DNA of 64,000 bases from Serinibacter salmoneus (GTDB lineage: Bacteria > Actinomycetota > Actinomycetes > Actinomycetales > Beutenbergiaceae), in contig NZ_PDJD01000001.1 of assembly GCF_002563925.1 (NCBI RefSeq), positions 1,618,973 to 1,682,972 on the forward strand, read 5' to 3'. Positions within the stretch are counted from its first letter, which is position 1, and each line of letters opens with the position of its first letter. A program made the translations under genes and the position numbers. The notes below the pieces were generated by a model that made no database searches, was not told the origin of the DNA, and saw nothing but the letters and a program-made list of their open reading frames with translations. Below, piece after piece: positions 17,329-25,773 of this stretch.

Positions 17329-17334
17329 AGTGTA
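17329..17334 (-). promoter_or_regulatory. -10 element of dnaG (leaderless type)
   Basis: TACACT on the minus strand, 6 bases before the dnaG ATG. This spacing puts the transcript start at or near the A of the start codon. Confidence 0.5.
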
Positions 17335-17388
17335 GGTCGCGGGCGCGAACGGCGAGGTCCTCCTGGCGCACCGCTGTGGAGAGGTGCC

Positions 17389-18108
17389 TCACCCGGGCAG
17401 CGACCACTCCCACCCCTCGGCGCCACCCGGCTGATAGGCCACCGAGGCAGCGTCCAGGGCGTCCAGCACGACCAGTCCGCGGTAGGACTCACCGGGGCCG
17501 ATGAACGGCGGGAGCAGGTCGCTGTCCTCATAGCAGGACCAGGCGCTCGCCGAGGCCGAATCGGCCATCGGCGCACCCTCGGGGTCGTACGGCACGAATG
17601 CGTCCGCACCGAGTGGGAGGAGGATGTCCGCGGTCGCGACGTCCGCGAGGGACCCCTCGATCTCGGCGTCCATCTCCGCGCTGACGTCGAGCACGAGGAA
17701 GGCACCGGACTCGGGTGTGATGTCGCTGCCGAGACGACCGGGGCAGGAGGCGACTGCGGTGGCCTCGTGGAGCGTGATCTGGAACGCGGCGGACCCTGCG
17801 CCCGAGGCATCAAGCAGCATGGCGGACTCCCCGATCCGCTTGACCACGTTTCCTGCGGCGCTCGTGGGCAGCGGCGCGCCGGGTTCACGCTCGAGGTCCC
17901 CGGACACTCCTGTTGACTGGCTCTCCTCAGCGGCTGCCGGGTCCCCCAGGCTCGCGGGTGCGCTCACCTGCGCGCTCGCGGGCGGGCCGAGGTCGGGTCC
18001 GCTCGTGTTGTCCGCAATCGCGAGGCCGACGGCTCCGGTGAGGACGAATGCCCCCACCGTCCCGATCACGACTCGACGCGTCCGGCGTCTACCGGCGTCA
18101 ACGCTCAT
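17389..18108 (-). CDS. membrane-anchored/exported protein, DUF4352-like
   Basis: 239 residues. A basic N-terminus (AGRRRTRR) and one hydrophobic segment at ~13-32 make a signal anchor. A low-complexity Ala/Ser/Pro/Glu linker follows to ~80, then a beta-rich domain with a Cys pair (VASCPGRL and WSCYEDSD). The motif GAFLVLDVSAEMDAE and the order of strands resemble extracellular Ig-like DUF4352 domains, but the match is by eye. ATG 18108 is chosen over one two codons upstream because AGGAG lies 7 bases away. It sits 14 bp after the FG-GAP gene, probably in one transcript, so both may act at the cell surface. Confidence 0.7.
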   Translation of the reverse strand: MSVDAGRRRTRRVVIGTVGAFVLTGAVGLAIADNTSGPDLGPPASAQVSAPASLGDPAAAEESQSTGVSGDLEREPGAPLPTSAAGNVVKRIGESAMLLDASGAGSAAFQITLHEATAVASCPGRLGSDITPESGAFLVLDVSAEMDAEIEGSLADVATADILLPLGADAFVPYDPEGAPMADSASASAWSCYEDSDLLPPFIGPGESYRGLVVLDALDAASVAYQPGGAEGWEWSLPG

Positions 18109-18122
18109 GGCATCGCTCCTCA

Positions 18123-19370
18123 TCAGCCGCGCACCCAGTCCCCGGACGAGATGGCGTAGCCGCCCTGACGCAGCCAGGTCTGGGTCCGCGGGCCTGCCAG
18201 GTAGATCCAGGCGCTCACCCCCGACGCCGTGTCTCGGCGTACCCGCACGTACATCTGGTTGGTGGCCGGCTGGCTCGGGTCGTAGCGCTCCAGCCTGTCC
18301 ACGCGGTCGATCGTCGCAGCCGCTGTCGCCGGGTGCAGGTACTTCACCTCCGCAACGACCGAATGGTGCGCGGAGTCGTCCATCGCATACGGGAAGGTCC
18401 GATCTCGATGTCCCCACAGACTCAGTGACGGCATCCGTTCGGTGACGGACGTGGAGAAGGTCCCCGACATCACCCAGGCGTTCGGCTGACCGTCCCGCAG
18501 GGTTCCGTAGACCGCCATCACGTCACGGGGCTGTGGCGTGGGGGTATCCTCGGCGCGCCGAACCGCCAGGATGTCGCGCGAGCCGCCGTCCCACCGGCCG
18601 ACCAGCACGGCGTCGGTCGCCCTGCCGTAGTCCACGACGTGTTGCGCCGAGCCCGGGCCGGTGCGGTCGGTCTGGTAGAAGGTGCGGCCACGCCGCACCG
18701 CGAGCGTGTCGGCCCCGTCACCGTCCCAGTCACCCACGAACACCTCGTCGCTCGCATTCCCATAGGAATACACCTTCTGCGCCGACCCCGCCCCCGACCG
18801 ATTCGTGAAATAGAACGTCCGCCCACGCCGCACCGCGAGCGTGTCGATCCCGTCACCGTCCCAGTCACCCACGAACACCTCGTCGCTCGCATTCCCATAG
18901 GAATACACCTTCTGCGCCGACCCCGCCCCCGACCGATTCGTGAAATAGAACGTCCGCCCACGCCGCACCGCGAGCGTGTCGATCCCGTCACCGTCCCAGT
19001 CACCCACGAACACCTCGTCGCTCGCATTCCCATAGGAATACACCTTCTGCGCCGACCCTGCACCCGACCGATTCGTGAAATAGAACGTCCGCCCACGCCG
19101 CACCGCCAATGAGTCGCGACCGTCACCGTCCCAGTCACCCGACAGCATCCCGTCAGAAGCATTCCCGTAGGTGAAGGTGAAGTTGCCCCCGCCGGGCGCG
19201 ATGCCCCGCTGGATCACGTACCGGCCGTACCCTGCGACCTCGGCGCCCGCGGAGGCCGGCGCAAGGCAGCCGAAAACCCCCAGGGCGCTGACCAGCGCCG
19301 CGCCCAGGGCCACGCGCGCGGCGTGAACAACTCGAGGCCGCCGGGGCCTTGTGGGTGAGGTGGTGTGCAC
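18123..19370 (-). CDS. secreted FG-GAP/VCBS repeat protein with a gamma-glutamylcyclotransferase-like domain
   Basis: About 415 residues from GTG 19370, which has GGGGGA 6 bases upstream; ATG 19439 is an alternative. The signal peptide is Arg-rich, then hydrophobic, and ends at PASAGA (~42). Five 45-residue repeats follow with calcium-loop motifs DWDGDG(I/R/A)D and LAVRRGRTFY, plus a degraded sixth (RWDGGSRD). Such repeats fold as a beta-propeller. The C-terminal ~130 residues carry VYGTLRDGQPN, VDRLERYDP (Glu at the usual catalytic position) and ISSGDW, all cyclotransferase/AIG2-like signatures. Substrate and localisation are unknown; secretion is inferred. It is upstream of, and probably co-transcribed with, the DUF4352-like gene. 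Confidence 0.8.
   Translation of the reverse strand: MHTTSPTRPRRPRVVHAARVALGAALVSALGVFGCLAPASAGAEVAGYGRYVIQRGIAPGGGNFTFTYGNASDGMLSGDWDGDGRDSLAVRRGRTFYFTNRSGAGSAQKVYSYGNASDEVFVGDWDGDGIDTLAVRRGRTFYFTNRSGAGSAQKVYSYGNASDEVFVGDWDGDGIDTLAVRRGRTFYFTNRSGAGSAQKVYSYGNASDEVFVGDWDGDGADTLAVRRGRTFYQTDRTGPGSAQHVVDYGRATDAVLVGRWDGGSRDILAVRRAEDTPTPQPRDVMAVYGTLRDGQPNAWVMSGTFSTSVTERMPSLSLWGHRDRTFPYAMDDSAHHSVVAEVKYLHPATAAATIDRVDRLERYDPSQPATNQMYVRVRRDTASGVSAWIYLAGPRTQTWLRQGGYAISSGDWVRG
18719..19123. repeat. 135-bp tandem repeats encoding FG-GAP units
   Basis: Three near-identical 135-bp units (CATAGGAATA at 18761, 18896 and 19031). Almost no synonymous divergence suggests recent amplification or gene conversion. 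Copy number could vary between strains. Confidence 0.9.
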
Positions 19371-19529
19371 GCGCAGTCCCCCGTGGTGTTTCGCCCTGAC
19401 AGGTATCGGACCCGGCTGCACTCCGGATACCGAGTCCATGGTAAGCAAACACCGCAATCGGGCCAAGTCGCGGATCCTGCACGGGGCGTTGCGTACGGAC
19501 TGCCGCGCCGACGGCGCCGTGCCCGGTCG

Positions 19530-19535
19530 TAGGGT
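19530..19535 (+). promoter_or_regulatory. -10 element of the LLM oxidoreductase gene (leaderless type)
   Basis: TAGGGT 6 bases before the ATG at 19542, with no Shine-Dalgarno, so the transcript probably begins at the start codon. Confidence 0.5.
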
Positions 19536-19541
19536 GTCAGC

Positions 19542-20330
19542 ATGGCCACTCCTTCCTTCCCCGTCCGCATCGGTGTCCAGCTCCAGCCGCAGCACGGCTC
19601 CTACGACCAGCTCCGCGATGCGGTACGCCGCTCCGAGGACGCCGGGGTCGACATCGTGTTCAACTGGGACCACTTCTTCCCGTTGTTCGGCGATGCCGAC
19701 GGGCAGCACTTCGAGTGCTGGTCGCTGCTGGCCGCCTGGGCCGAGCAGACCGAACGGGTCGAACTCGGCGCGCTGGTGACCTGCAACTCCTACCGCAACC
19801 CCGAGCTGCTGGCGGACATGGCCCGCACCGTCGACCACATCTCCGCGGGTCGTCTCATCCTGGGCATCGGCGCGGGCTGGTTCCAGCGCGACTACGACGA
19901 GTACGGCTACGAGTTCGGGACCGCGGGCTCGCGGATCGCCGACCTCGGGCAGGCGCTGCCGCGCATCAAGGAGCGCTGGGCCAGGATGAACCCCGCCCCC
20001 ACGCGCGACATCCCGATCCTCATCGGCGGCTCGGGCCCGAGGAAGACGCTGCGCCTGGTCGCCGAACACGCCGACGTGTGGCACTCCTTCGGCAACGCCG
20101 ACGCGCTGCGGCAGAAGTCGGCCCTCCTGGAGGAGCACGGGCAGGCCGTGGGTCGGCCCGCCTCGCAGGTCGAGCGGTCCATCGGTGTCTCCGCCCCTCC
20201 CGCCGAGGCCGCCGAGGAGTTGCTGGCCGCCGGTGCCACGCTGTTCACGATCGGCACCGACGGCCCCGAGTTCGACCTGGACCTGGTGAAGCAGTGGGTG
20301 GCATGGCGGGACGCGCGCGCCGCGGGCTGA
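19542..20330 (+). CDS. LLM-class F420-dependent oxidoreductase
   Basis: 262 residues of luciferase-like TIM-barrel. Visible hallmarks: RIGVQLQPQ at the N-terminus, GVDIVFNWDHFFPL, LVTCNSYRNPELLADMARTVD at ~86, the family signature SAGRLILGIGAGW at ~107, and PILIGGSGPRKTLRLVAEHAD at ~158. Proteins with the exact GIGAGWF pattern in actinobacteria usually use coenzyme F420 rather than FMN; the cofactor here is inferred. No F420 synthesis gene is in the window. The next gene starts 5 bp after the stop, so the two are probably co-transcribed. Substrate unknown. Confidence 0.88.
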   Translation: MATPSFPVRIGVQLQPQHGSYDQLRDAVRRSEDAGVDIVFNWDHFFPLFGDADGQHFECWSLLAAWAEQTERVELGALVTCNSYRNPELLADMARTVDHISAGRLILGIGAGWFQRDYDEYGYEFGTAGSRIADLGQALPRIKERWARMNPAPTRDIPILIGGSGPRKTLRLVAEHADVWHSFGNADALRQKSALLEEHGQAVGRPASQVERSIGVSAPPAEAAEELLAAGATLFTIGTDGPEFDLDLVKQWVAWRDARAAG

Positions 20331-20334
20331 GGCA

Positions 20335-21480
20335 GTGGATGAGCAGGTGACGGATTCGATCGGCGGGTCCGGCGGCGGGGCGGACGTGCTCGCCCGGGTG
20401 AGCCACGCCGTCGCCCGGTTGCTCGGGGTCGAGGTGCTCGACGCCGCAGACCTCGGCGGATCCGACCGTTCGGTGGTGGCGCGGCTCCACCTGAGCGACG
20501 GCCGCACCGTCATCGCCAAGCAGTACACCGACGGCGAGGCGCACCGCCACGAGCGCCTCGGCCTCGCGCACCTGCCCGGCACGCCGGAGTTGGTGGCCAC
20601 CGATGACGTGCGTCGGCTGCTGGTGATGTCCGACATCGGCACGGGGGCCACGCTCGCCGACCTGCTCCTGGGCGAGAACCCGACCGCGGCCCGGGAGGGC
20701 GCCCTGAGTTGGGCGAGGGCCCTCGGCGCCATGGTCGGGTCCACCCACGCCGAGGTGGAGACGCTGCGCCCCCGGATCCCGGTGGACCCGACGTTCGACG
20801 CCGCGGCCGTGGTGCGCACCGGCGTGGAGCGCCTGGCGGATCTCGTGGGCCTGGATGACGCCGCTCGTGCGGCGGCCTCCGCGGAGGTCGCGACGCTCGA
20901 GGTGCTCCTCGCGCCCTCACCGCACGACGTGCTCTGGCCCAGCGACACCTGCCCGGACAACGCCATCCTCACGGATGCCGGCTGGCGGTTCCTGGACCTG
21001 GAGGGCACCAGCGCCTCGCACCCGGCGATCGTCGCCGCGTATGCCCACCTGCCATTCGCCACCTGCTGGTGCGTGATGGAGCCGCCGGCGGACCTGACCG
21101 CGGCGATGACCGAGGCCTTCACCGCGGCCCTGGCCGAGCATCTCCCCGAGGTCACGGGCACGGGGTCGTGGGAGCGGCAGGTCGCCCTCGCGGACGCCGT
21201 CTGGGTGATCGCCAGCACCACCTGGCTGCTCCCCCGGGCGCTGGAGGGTGACGGCCCGATCGGGCCCGAGGGCCGTCCCTCCCCGACCCGCCGGCAGCTG
21301 CTCGCCGCGCGGTGGCGCGCACTCGCCGTCGACCTGGCACCGCACGCCCCGGCTCTTGCGCGCCTCGCGGGCGCCGCCGCGGAATGGGCGCGCACGCGCT
21401 GGGCGGAACCGGGGCTCGGCCCCTACCCCGCGTTCGCGGGGGAGAACGACCGGCACACACCTCGCCGAACGATGGACTAG
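20335..21480 (+). CDS. aminoglycoside phosphotransferase/kinase-like protein
   Basis: 381 residues from GTG 20335, 5 bp after the oxidoreductase stop. The N-lobe has VIAKQYT (ATP-binding Lys) at ~60. The C-lobe has WPSDTCPDNAILTDAGW, which replaces the usual HGDxxxxN loop with Ser-Asp-x-Cys-x-x-Asn, and FLDLEGTSASHPA in place of the IDWE/D metal motif. The catalytic HGD is therefore altered, so it may phosphorylate a non-drug small molecule or be inactive. The last codons (PRRTMD-stop) lie within a copy of palindromic repeat family 1, so the C-terminus appears to have been remodelled by repeat insertion. Confidence 0.75.
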   Translation: MDEQVTDSIGGSGGGADVLARVSHAVARLLGVEVLDAADLGGSDRSVVARLHLSDGRTVIAKQYTDGEAHRHERLGLAHLPGTPELVATDDVRRLLVMSDIGTGATLADLLLGENPTAAREGALSWARALGAMVGSTHAEVETLRPRIPVDPTFDAAAVVRTGVERLADLVGLDDAARAAASAEVATLEVLLAPSPHDVLWPSDTCPDNAILTDAGWRFLDLEGTSASHPAIVAAYAHLPFATCWCVMEPPADLTAAMTEAFTAALAEHLPEVTGTGSWERQVALADAVWVIASTTWLLPRALEGDGPIGPEGRPSPTRRQLLAARWRALAVDLAPHAPALARLAGAAAEWARTRWAEPGLGPYPAFAGENDRHTPRRTMD

Positions 21481-21556
21481 GCCGGATCGCGGCGCCGGAG
21501 CGCGGCACAAGGGCACGCTCGGCGAGACGGGGGCCGCGCAAGGGCACGCTCGGCAA
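21461..21556. repeat. dispersed palindromic repeat, family 1, overlapping a gene end
   Basis: Left arm CTCGCCGAACGATGG (21461-21475), right arm GGGCACGCTCGGCGAG (21511-21526) and an extra right arm at ~21541-21556. The stop codon of the kinase-like gene is within the left arm. Confidence 0.75.
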
Positions 21557-21589
21557 GCCAGGCAACGGCGAGATGGGGCGGCGCCCCAC

Positions 21590-21595
21590 TAGGCT
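21590..21595 (+). promoter_or_regulatory. -10 element of dgt (leaderless type)
   Basis: TAGGCT 7 bases before the ATG at 21603, with no Shine-Dalgarno in between. Confidence 0.5.
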
Positions 21596-21602
21596 GAGAG
21601 CG

Positions 21603-22871
21603 ATGTCCTGGCAACCTCCCCTCACCCACGATGTGAGCGACGTCGACCGCTGGGTTCCGGAGGTCGCCAAGAACCCGCGCCGCTCCCCCTTCGAACGCGA
21701 CCGCGCGCGGATCGTGCACTCCTCCGCGCTGCGTCGCCTCGGCGCGAAGACCCAGGTGCTCGCGCCCTCCACGGACGACTTCGTGCGCACCCGCCTCACC
21801 CACTCCCTCGAGGTCGCCCAGGTGGGCCGCGAACTGGCCAAGCAGCTCGGCTGCGACCCGGACGTGGTGGACACCGCATGCCTCGCGCACGACCTCGGGC
21901 ACCCGCCGTTCGGTCACAACGGCGAGGCGGCCCTGGCCGAGGTCGCCGAGGACGCCGGCGGCTTCGAGGGCAACGCCCAGACGCTGCGCATCCTGACCCG
22001 GCTCGAGCCGAAGATCTTCCGCTCCGACGGGCGCTGCGTGGGCCTGAACCTCACCCGCGCGAGCCTCGACGCCTCCGCGAAGTACCCGTGGCGCCGTATC
22101 GACGCCCCGCGCCGCAAGGACGGGAGACGCAGCCGGAAGTTCGGCGTCTACGAGGACGACCTGGCGGTGTTCTCGTGGCTGAGGGAGGGCGCACCCGAGG
22201 GCGCGAGCTGCCTGGAGGCCCAGGTGATGGACCTGGCCGACGACGTGGCCTACTGCGTGCACGACGTCGAGGACGCCGTGGTCGGCTGGCGCATCGACCT
22301 GGAGGACCTCACCACCCTGGCCGGGCAGCAGCGCGTGGTGGACCAGGTGCGCGACTGGTACGACCCCGCCGAGAGCGACGACGAGCTGGGCGCCGCCCTG
22401 CAGCGCCTGCTCGGCCTGCGGGACTGGGTGAACTCCTACGACGGCACCCGCGCCGACCTGGCCCGCGTGAAGGACATGACCTCCCAACTCATCGGGCGGT
22501 TCAGCGGCGCCGCCGTGGACGCCACCCGCGCGGTGCACGGCAACGGCGAATTGGGGCGCTACGACGCGCGCCTGGAGGTGCCTGCCGGCACCCGTGCCGA
22601 GATCGCCGTGCTCAAGGGGATCGCCGCGCTGTACGTGATGGCGCCGCGGGAGAACGAGCCGGTCTACCGCAACCAGCGGCGGGTGGTCCGCGACCTGGTG
22701 CACGTGATCCTCGAGCGCCCTGAGGCGGTGCTGGAACCGGCGTTCCTCACCGACTACCGCGAGGCGGCCGACGACGCCGCTCGCCTGCGCGTGGCCGTGG
22801 ACCAGGTGGCCTCGCTCACCGACCTGTCCGCCCTGGCCTGGCACGCGAGGCTCATCCGACCCGTGGGCTGA
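21603..22871 (+). CDS. dgt: deoxyguanosinetriphosphate triphosphohydrolase-like protein
   Basis: HD-domain enzyme that removes triphosphate from dNTPs and helps control dNTP pools. 422 residues. Signatures: FERDRARIVHSSALRRLGAKTQV at ~30-52 (family start), TRLTHSLEVAQ at ~63 with the first His, CLAHDLGHPPFGHNGE at ~92 with the HD pair, MDLADDVAYCVHDVED at ~210 with the last Asp ligand, and a C-terminal substrate-binding part. Actinobacterial dgt is often next to dnaG; here they are separated by the repeat-protein cluster. The leaderless -10 supports the ATG at 21603. Confidence 0.94.
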   Translation: MSWQPPLTHDVSDVDRWVPEVAKNPRRSPFERDRARIVHSSALRRLGAKTQVLAPSTDDFVRTRLTHSLEVAQVGRELAKQLGCDPDVVDTACLAHDLGHPPFGHNGEAALAEVAEDAGGFEGNAQTLRILTRLEPKIFRSDGRCVGLNLTRASLDASAKYPWRRIDAPRRKDGRRSRKFGVYEDDLAVFSWLREGAPEGASCLEAQVMDLADDVAYCVHDVEDAVVGWRIDLEDLTTLAGQQRVVDQVRDWYDPAESDDELGAALQRLLGLRDWVNSYDGTRADLARVKDMTSQLIGRFSGAAVDATRAVHGNGELGRYDARLEVPAGTRAEIAVLKGIAALYVMAPRENEPVYRNQRRVVRDLVHVILERPEAVLEPAFLTDYREAADDAARLRVAVDQVASLTDLSALAWHARLIRPVG

Positions 22872-22873
22872 GC

Positions 22874-22930
22874 CGCCCGGTCCGCCCGGTCCACGCGGTC
22901 CGCCGGGTCCGCCGGGTCCGCCCGGCCCCC
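22874..22930. repeat. short GC-rich tandem repeat
   Basis: About six imperfect 9-base units of the type GGTCCGCC(C/G) between dgt and the GH13 gene. It would read as Gly-Gly-Pro on the minus strand but has no start or ribosome site there. It may form part of a terminator. Confidence 0.6.
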
Positions 22931-22993
22931 CGCCTGCGCCTCTCACCCGACCGCGGATTTGTTGGCCGGTGCACAGGTGTGAAGAATGGGTGA

Positions 22994-24811
22994 ATGGTCC
23001 CCGCTGCCCTGTCCAGCTGCCGCACCACGACCGTCTCCACGCCCCACGAGGGCGAGGCGCAGTGGTGGCACACCGCCGTCATCTACCAGGTCTACCCCCG
23101 TTCGTTCGCCGATTCCGACGGCGACGGTTACGGCGACCTCCCGGGCATCACCTCCCGGTTGGGTCACCTCGCGCGACTCGGGGTGGACGCCCTGTGGCTA
23201 TCCCCGTTCTACTCCTCCCCGCAGGCCGACGCCGGGTACGACGTGGCGGACTACCGCAAGGTGGACGACCTCTTCGGCACGCTCGCGGACGCCGACGCGA
23301 TGATCAAGCGGGCCCATCAGCTCGGGCTGCGCGTGGTGATCGACCTGGTGCCCAACCACACCTCGGACGAGCACGCCTGGTTCGCCGCGGCGCTGGCCGC
23401 CGGACCGGGCAGCCCCGAGCGCGCCCGCTACCACTTCTGCGACGGCCGCGGCGCAGACGGCGCCGAACCCCCGAACAACTGGGACAGCGTGTTCGGCGGC
23501 CCCGCGTGGACCCGCACCACCAACCCCGACGGCACCCCCGGGCAGTGGTACCTGCACCTGTTCGACTCCAAGCAGCCCGACCTGAACTGGGCGAACGAGG
23601 AGGTCCGCGAGGAGTTCCGCAGCGTGCTGCGGTTCTGGCTCGACCGCGGTGTCGACGGCTTCCGCGTGGACGTGGCGCACGGCATGGTGAAGAAGGAGGG
23701 CCTGCCGGACTGGGCCGGCCACTCCTCGATGATCTCCGAGCACGAGCAGGCCGGCACGGCCACGCGGGGGCAGGATGCGTCCGAGCAGACTCACGATCCC
23801 GACGCCCCCGTGGAGCACGAGGTGGACCTCGGCAACCACGGGCCGATGTGGAACCAGCCCGGTGTGCACGACATCTACCGCGACTGGCATGCGGTGCTCG
23901 CCGAGTACGGCGCCGACCGGATGCTGGTGGCCGAGGCCTGGGTGTCGCCGCTCAGCGACCTGGCGAAGTATGTGCGCGAGGACGAGATGCAGCAGGCGTT
24001 CAACTTCGCCTTCCTCGCCTCGCACTGGCACGCCGAGGAGCTGCGCGAGGTCATCGAGGACTCCATCCGCGCCAACGACGAGGTGGGTGCACCCACCACC
24101 TGGGTGCTGTCCAACCACGACGTGGTGCGCCACGCCTCCCGGTTCGGGATGTCCACCGCCGGCGGCAACGTCTCCCCACCCGGGCCGGACGACCCGCAGC
24201 CGGATACCGCCCTCGGCCTGCGCCGCGCCCGCGCCGCCTCGCTGCTGATGCTCGGCCTGCCCGGGTCTGCCTACCTGTACCAGGGTGAGGAACTCGGGCT
24301 TCCCGAGGCCACCATGATCCCCATCGAGTTGCGCCAGGACCCGGCGATCGCACGGGGAGGCGAGCCCGTGGGCCGCGACGGTTGCCGGGTGCCGATCCCG
24401 TGGGAGGCGGAGGCCCCCGCCTTCGGTTACTCCCCCACCGGCGCCTCCTGGCTGCCGCAGCCCGCGGACTGGGGCCGCTACGCCCTGGATACCCAGAAGC
24501 ACGACCCGGACTCCACCTACCGCCTGTACAGCCGGGCGCTGCGGCTTCGCCGCGAGTACGCGTTGGGCCGCGGCGGACTGGCGTGGCTCGACCTCGACGC
24601 CGACCCCCAGGTGCTCGCGCTGGTGAACGGTGCCGTGACGGTCATCGCCAACACCGGGTCCGAGGCGACGCGCGTCCCGGCAACCCTGGACGTGCTGGTG
24701 TCCAGCGCACCGCTCGAGCAGTACGACGACGCCACCTGGCTCCCGGGCGACACCACGATCTGGGCAGTGCGTCGCGCCGATGCACGCACCGAGCCGTTCG
24801 GCCCGGATTGA
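22994..24811 (+). CDS. GH13 alpha-glucosidase (oligo-1,6-/alpha-1,4-glucosidase type)
   Basis: Hydrolyses maltose or malto-oligosaccharides in the cytoplasm. 605 residues. GH13 regions in order: VIYQVYPRSFADSDGDGYGDLPG (N-terminal signature and Ca-type loop), DLVPNHTSDEHAWF (region I), GFRVDVAHGM (region II, Asp nucleophile), LVAEAW (region III, Glu acid/base) and LSNHDVVRH (region IV, Asp). The long catalytic insert and PGSAYLYQGEELGLPE fit the oligo-glucosidase/trehalose-forming subgroup. It neighbours the malEFG transport operon and a LacI repressor. Its stop overlaps the next gene's TTG start. The first ~20 residues look dispensable, so a later start is possible. Confidence 0.93.
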   Translation: MVPAALSSCRTTTVSTPHEGEAQWWHTAVIYQVYPRSFADSDGDGYGDLPGITSRLGHLARLGVDALWLSPFYSSPQADAGYDVADYRKVDDLFGTLADADAMIKRAHQLGLRVVIDLVPNHTSDEHAWFAAALAAGPGSPERARYHFCDGRGADGAEPPNNWDSVFGGPAWTRTTNPDGTPGQWYLHLFDSKQPDLNWANEEVREEFRSVLRFWLDRGVDGFRVDVAHGMVKKEGLPDWAGHSSMISEHEQAGTATRGQDASEQTHDPDAPVEHEVDLGNHGPMWNQPGVHDIYRDWHAVLAEYGADRMLVAEAWVSPLSDLAKYVREDEMQQAFNFAFLASHWHAEELREVIEDSIRANDEVGAPTTWVLSNHDVVRHASRFGMSTAGGNVSPPGPDDPQPDTALGLRRARAASLLMLGLPGSAYLYQGEELGLPEATMIPIELRQDPAIARGGEPVGRDGCRVPIPWEAEAPAFGYSPTGASWLPQPADWGRYALDTQKHDPDSTYRLYSRALRLRREYALGRGGLAWLDLDADPQVLALVNGAVTVIANTGSEATRVPATLDVLVSSAPLEQYDDATWLPGDTTIWAVRRADARTEPFGPD

Positions 24812-25701
24812 GCCGGACTGATCAGCCGGGGGCCGGCCCCGACCCCGACCCTCCCGTAGCGTCGGATGGCGCACCGGTTCGGTTCAGCGACCACGTCGTC
24901 CCGGTCTACAGCATCGCCAAGACCTACACGGCGGCCGCGGCCCTGCTCGCCCTGGATCCCGAGGCGGGGCTGCGGCGCTACCTGAGCCACGCCGTCGTGC
25001 CCGGGGCCCTGGGCGAGCTGCGGGTGGCGGACGTGCTCGCGCACCGCTCCGGGCTGAACGACTACGGCGGGTGGGCCGACTACGTGGCGGCGGTGGTCAC
25101 CCGCGAGGACGCCTGGCCCACCGAGCGCGTCCTGGCGCGAGCCGAGGTCGGCGCGCCCGGCGCGTTCGCGTACTCCAACATCGGATACCTGCTGATCCGA
25201 CTCGCGCTCGAGGCGGTGGACGGCTCGGAGTTCTTCGAGGTGCTGCGCGAGCGCGTGCTGGACCCGTTGGGCGTGCCGGCCCACCCGTTCGATGCCCGGG
25301 CGGACTGGGATGCCTGCGCCCATCCCGCGATCGAGCACGACCTGCGCGCCTACGACCCCGCCTGGGTCTACACCGGCACGTTCGCCACCACCCCCGCCGA
25401 TGCCGCCCGCGGCATCGCGCGTCTCGTGCGCGGCGAGCTCGGCGAGGACCTCGCGCAACGCATGCGGCACCCTCGCCCGGTCCACGCCCCCGGGCACCCG
25501 TTGCACCCCGCGGGGTACGGGCTCGGCCTGATGACCTCGGGTGATCCGGCGCGCCTGGTGGGGCACGGCGGCGGCGGACCCGGGTTCACGCTGTTCGCGC
25601 TGTCCACGCACGACGGCGCAGCCTGGCACGGCACGGCGGCCGCCGGCGGGGCGCTGCTCACCGACCTGGCGCAGGACTGCGTGATGGCGCTGACGCGCTG
25701 A
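24808..25701 (+). CDS. serine beta-lactamase-like hydrolase (class C/PBP-like)
   Basis: 297 residues if translated from TTG 24808, which overlaps the glucosidase stop; no ATG or GTG offers a better start before the catalytic motif. It carries all three serine-hydrolase motifs: SIAKTYT (SxxK) at ~36, YSNIGYL (YxN) at ~122 and HGGGGPGF (HxG-type) at ~252. No signal peptide is visible, so it may be cytoplasmic. Such proteins include D-Ala peptidases, esterases and beta-lactamase relatives. Coupling to a GH13 glucosidase is unusual and gives no clear substrate. The N-terminus is short for the family, so part of the 5' end may be missing. Confidence 0.75.
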   Translation: MSRTDQPGAGPDPDPPVASDGAPVRFSDHVVPVYSIAKTYTAAAALLALDPEAGLRRYLSHAVVPGALGELRVADVLAHRSGLNDYGGWADYVAAVVTREDAWPTERVLARAEVGAPGAFAYSNIGYLLIRLALEAVDGSEFFEVLRERVLDPLGVPAHPFDARADWDACAHPAIEHDLRAYDPAWVYTGTFATTPADAARGIARLVRGELGEDLAQRMRHPRPVHAPGHPLHPAGYGLGLMTSGDPARLVGHGGGGPGFTLFALSTHDGAAWHGTAAAGGALLTDLAQDCVMALTR

Positions 25702-25712
25702 CCGACCGACAG

Positions 25713-25747
25713 CGAGGCGCCCGGCCCCACGGGGACCGGGCGCCTCG
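25713..25747. terminator. bidirectional terminator between hydrolase and malG
   Basis: Perfect 12-bp stem CGAGGCGCCCGG / CCGGGCGCCTCG with an 11-base loop, between convergent genes. Confidence 0.85.
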
Positions 25748-25773
25748 ATGGTGCGTAGGTGCCTGCTGAGGAC

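Noticed and set aside
22874-22930. Collagen-like (Gly-Gly-Pro) minus-strand peptide
   Set aside because: It comes only from the GC-rich tandem repeat and continues as a shadow of dgt; no start or ribosome site.
23198-24874. Antisense open frame opposite the GH13 glucosidase
   Set aside because: The plus strand carries all four GH13 regions; the reverse frame is His/Gly/Arg-rich with no motif.
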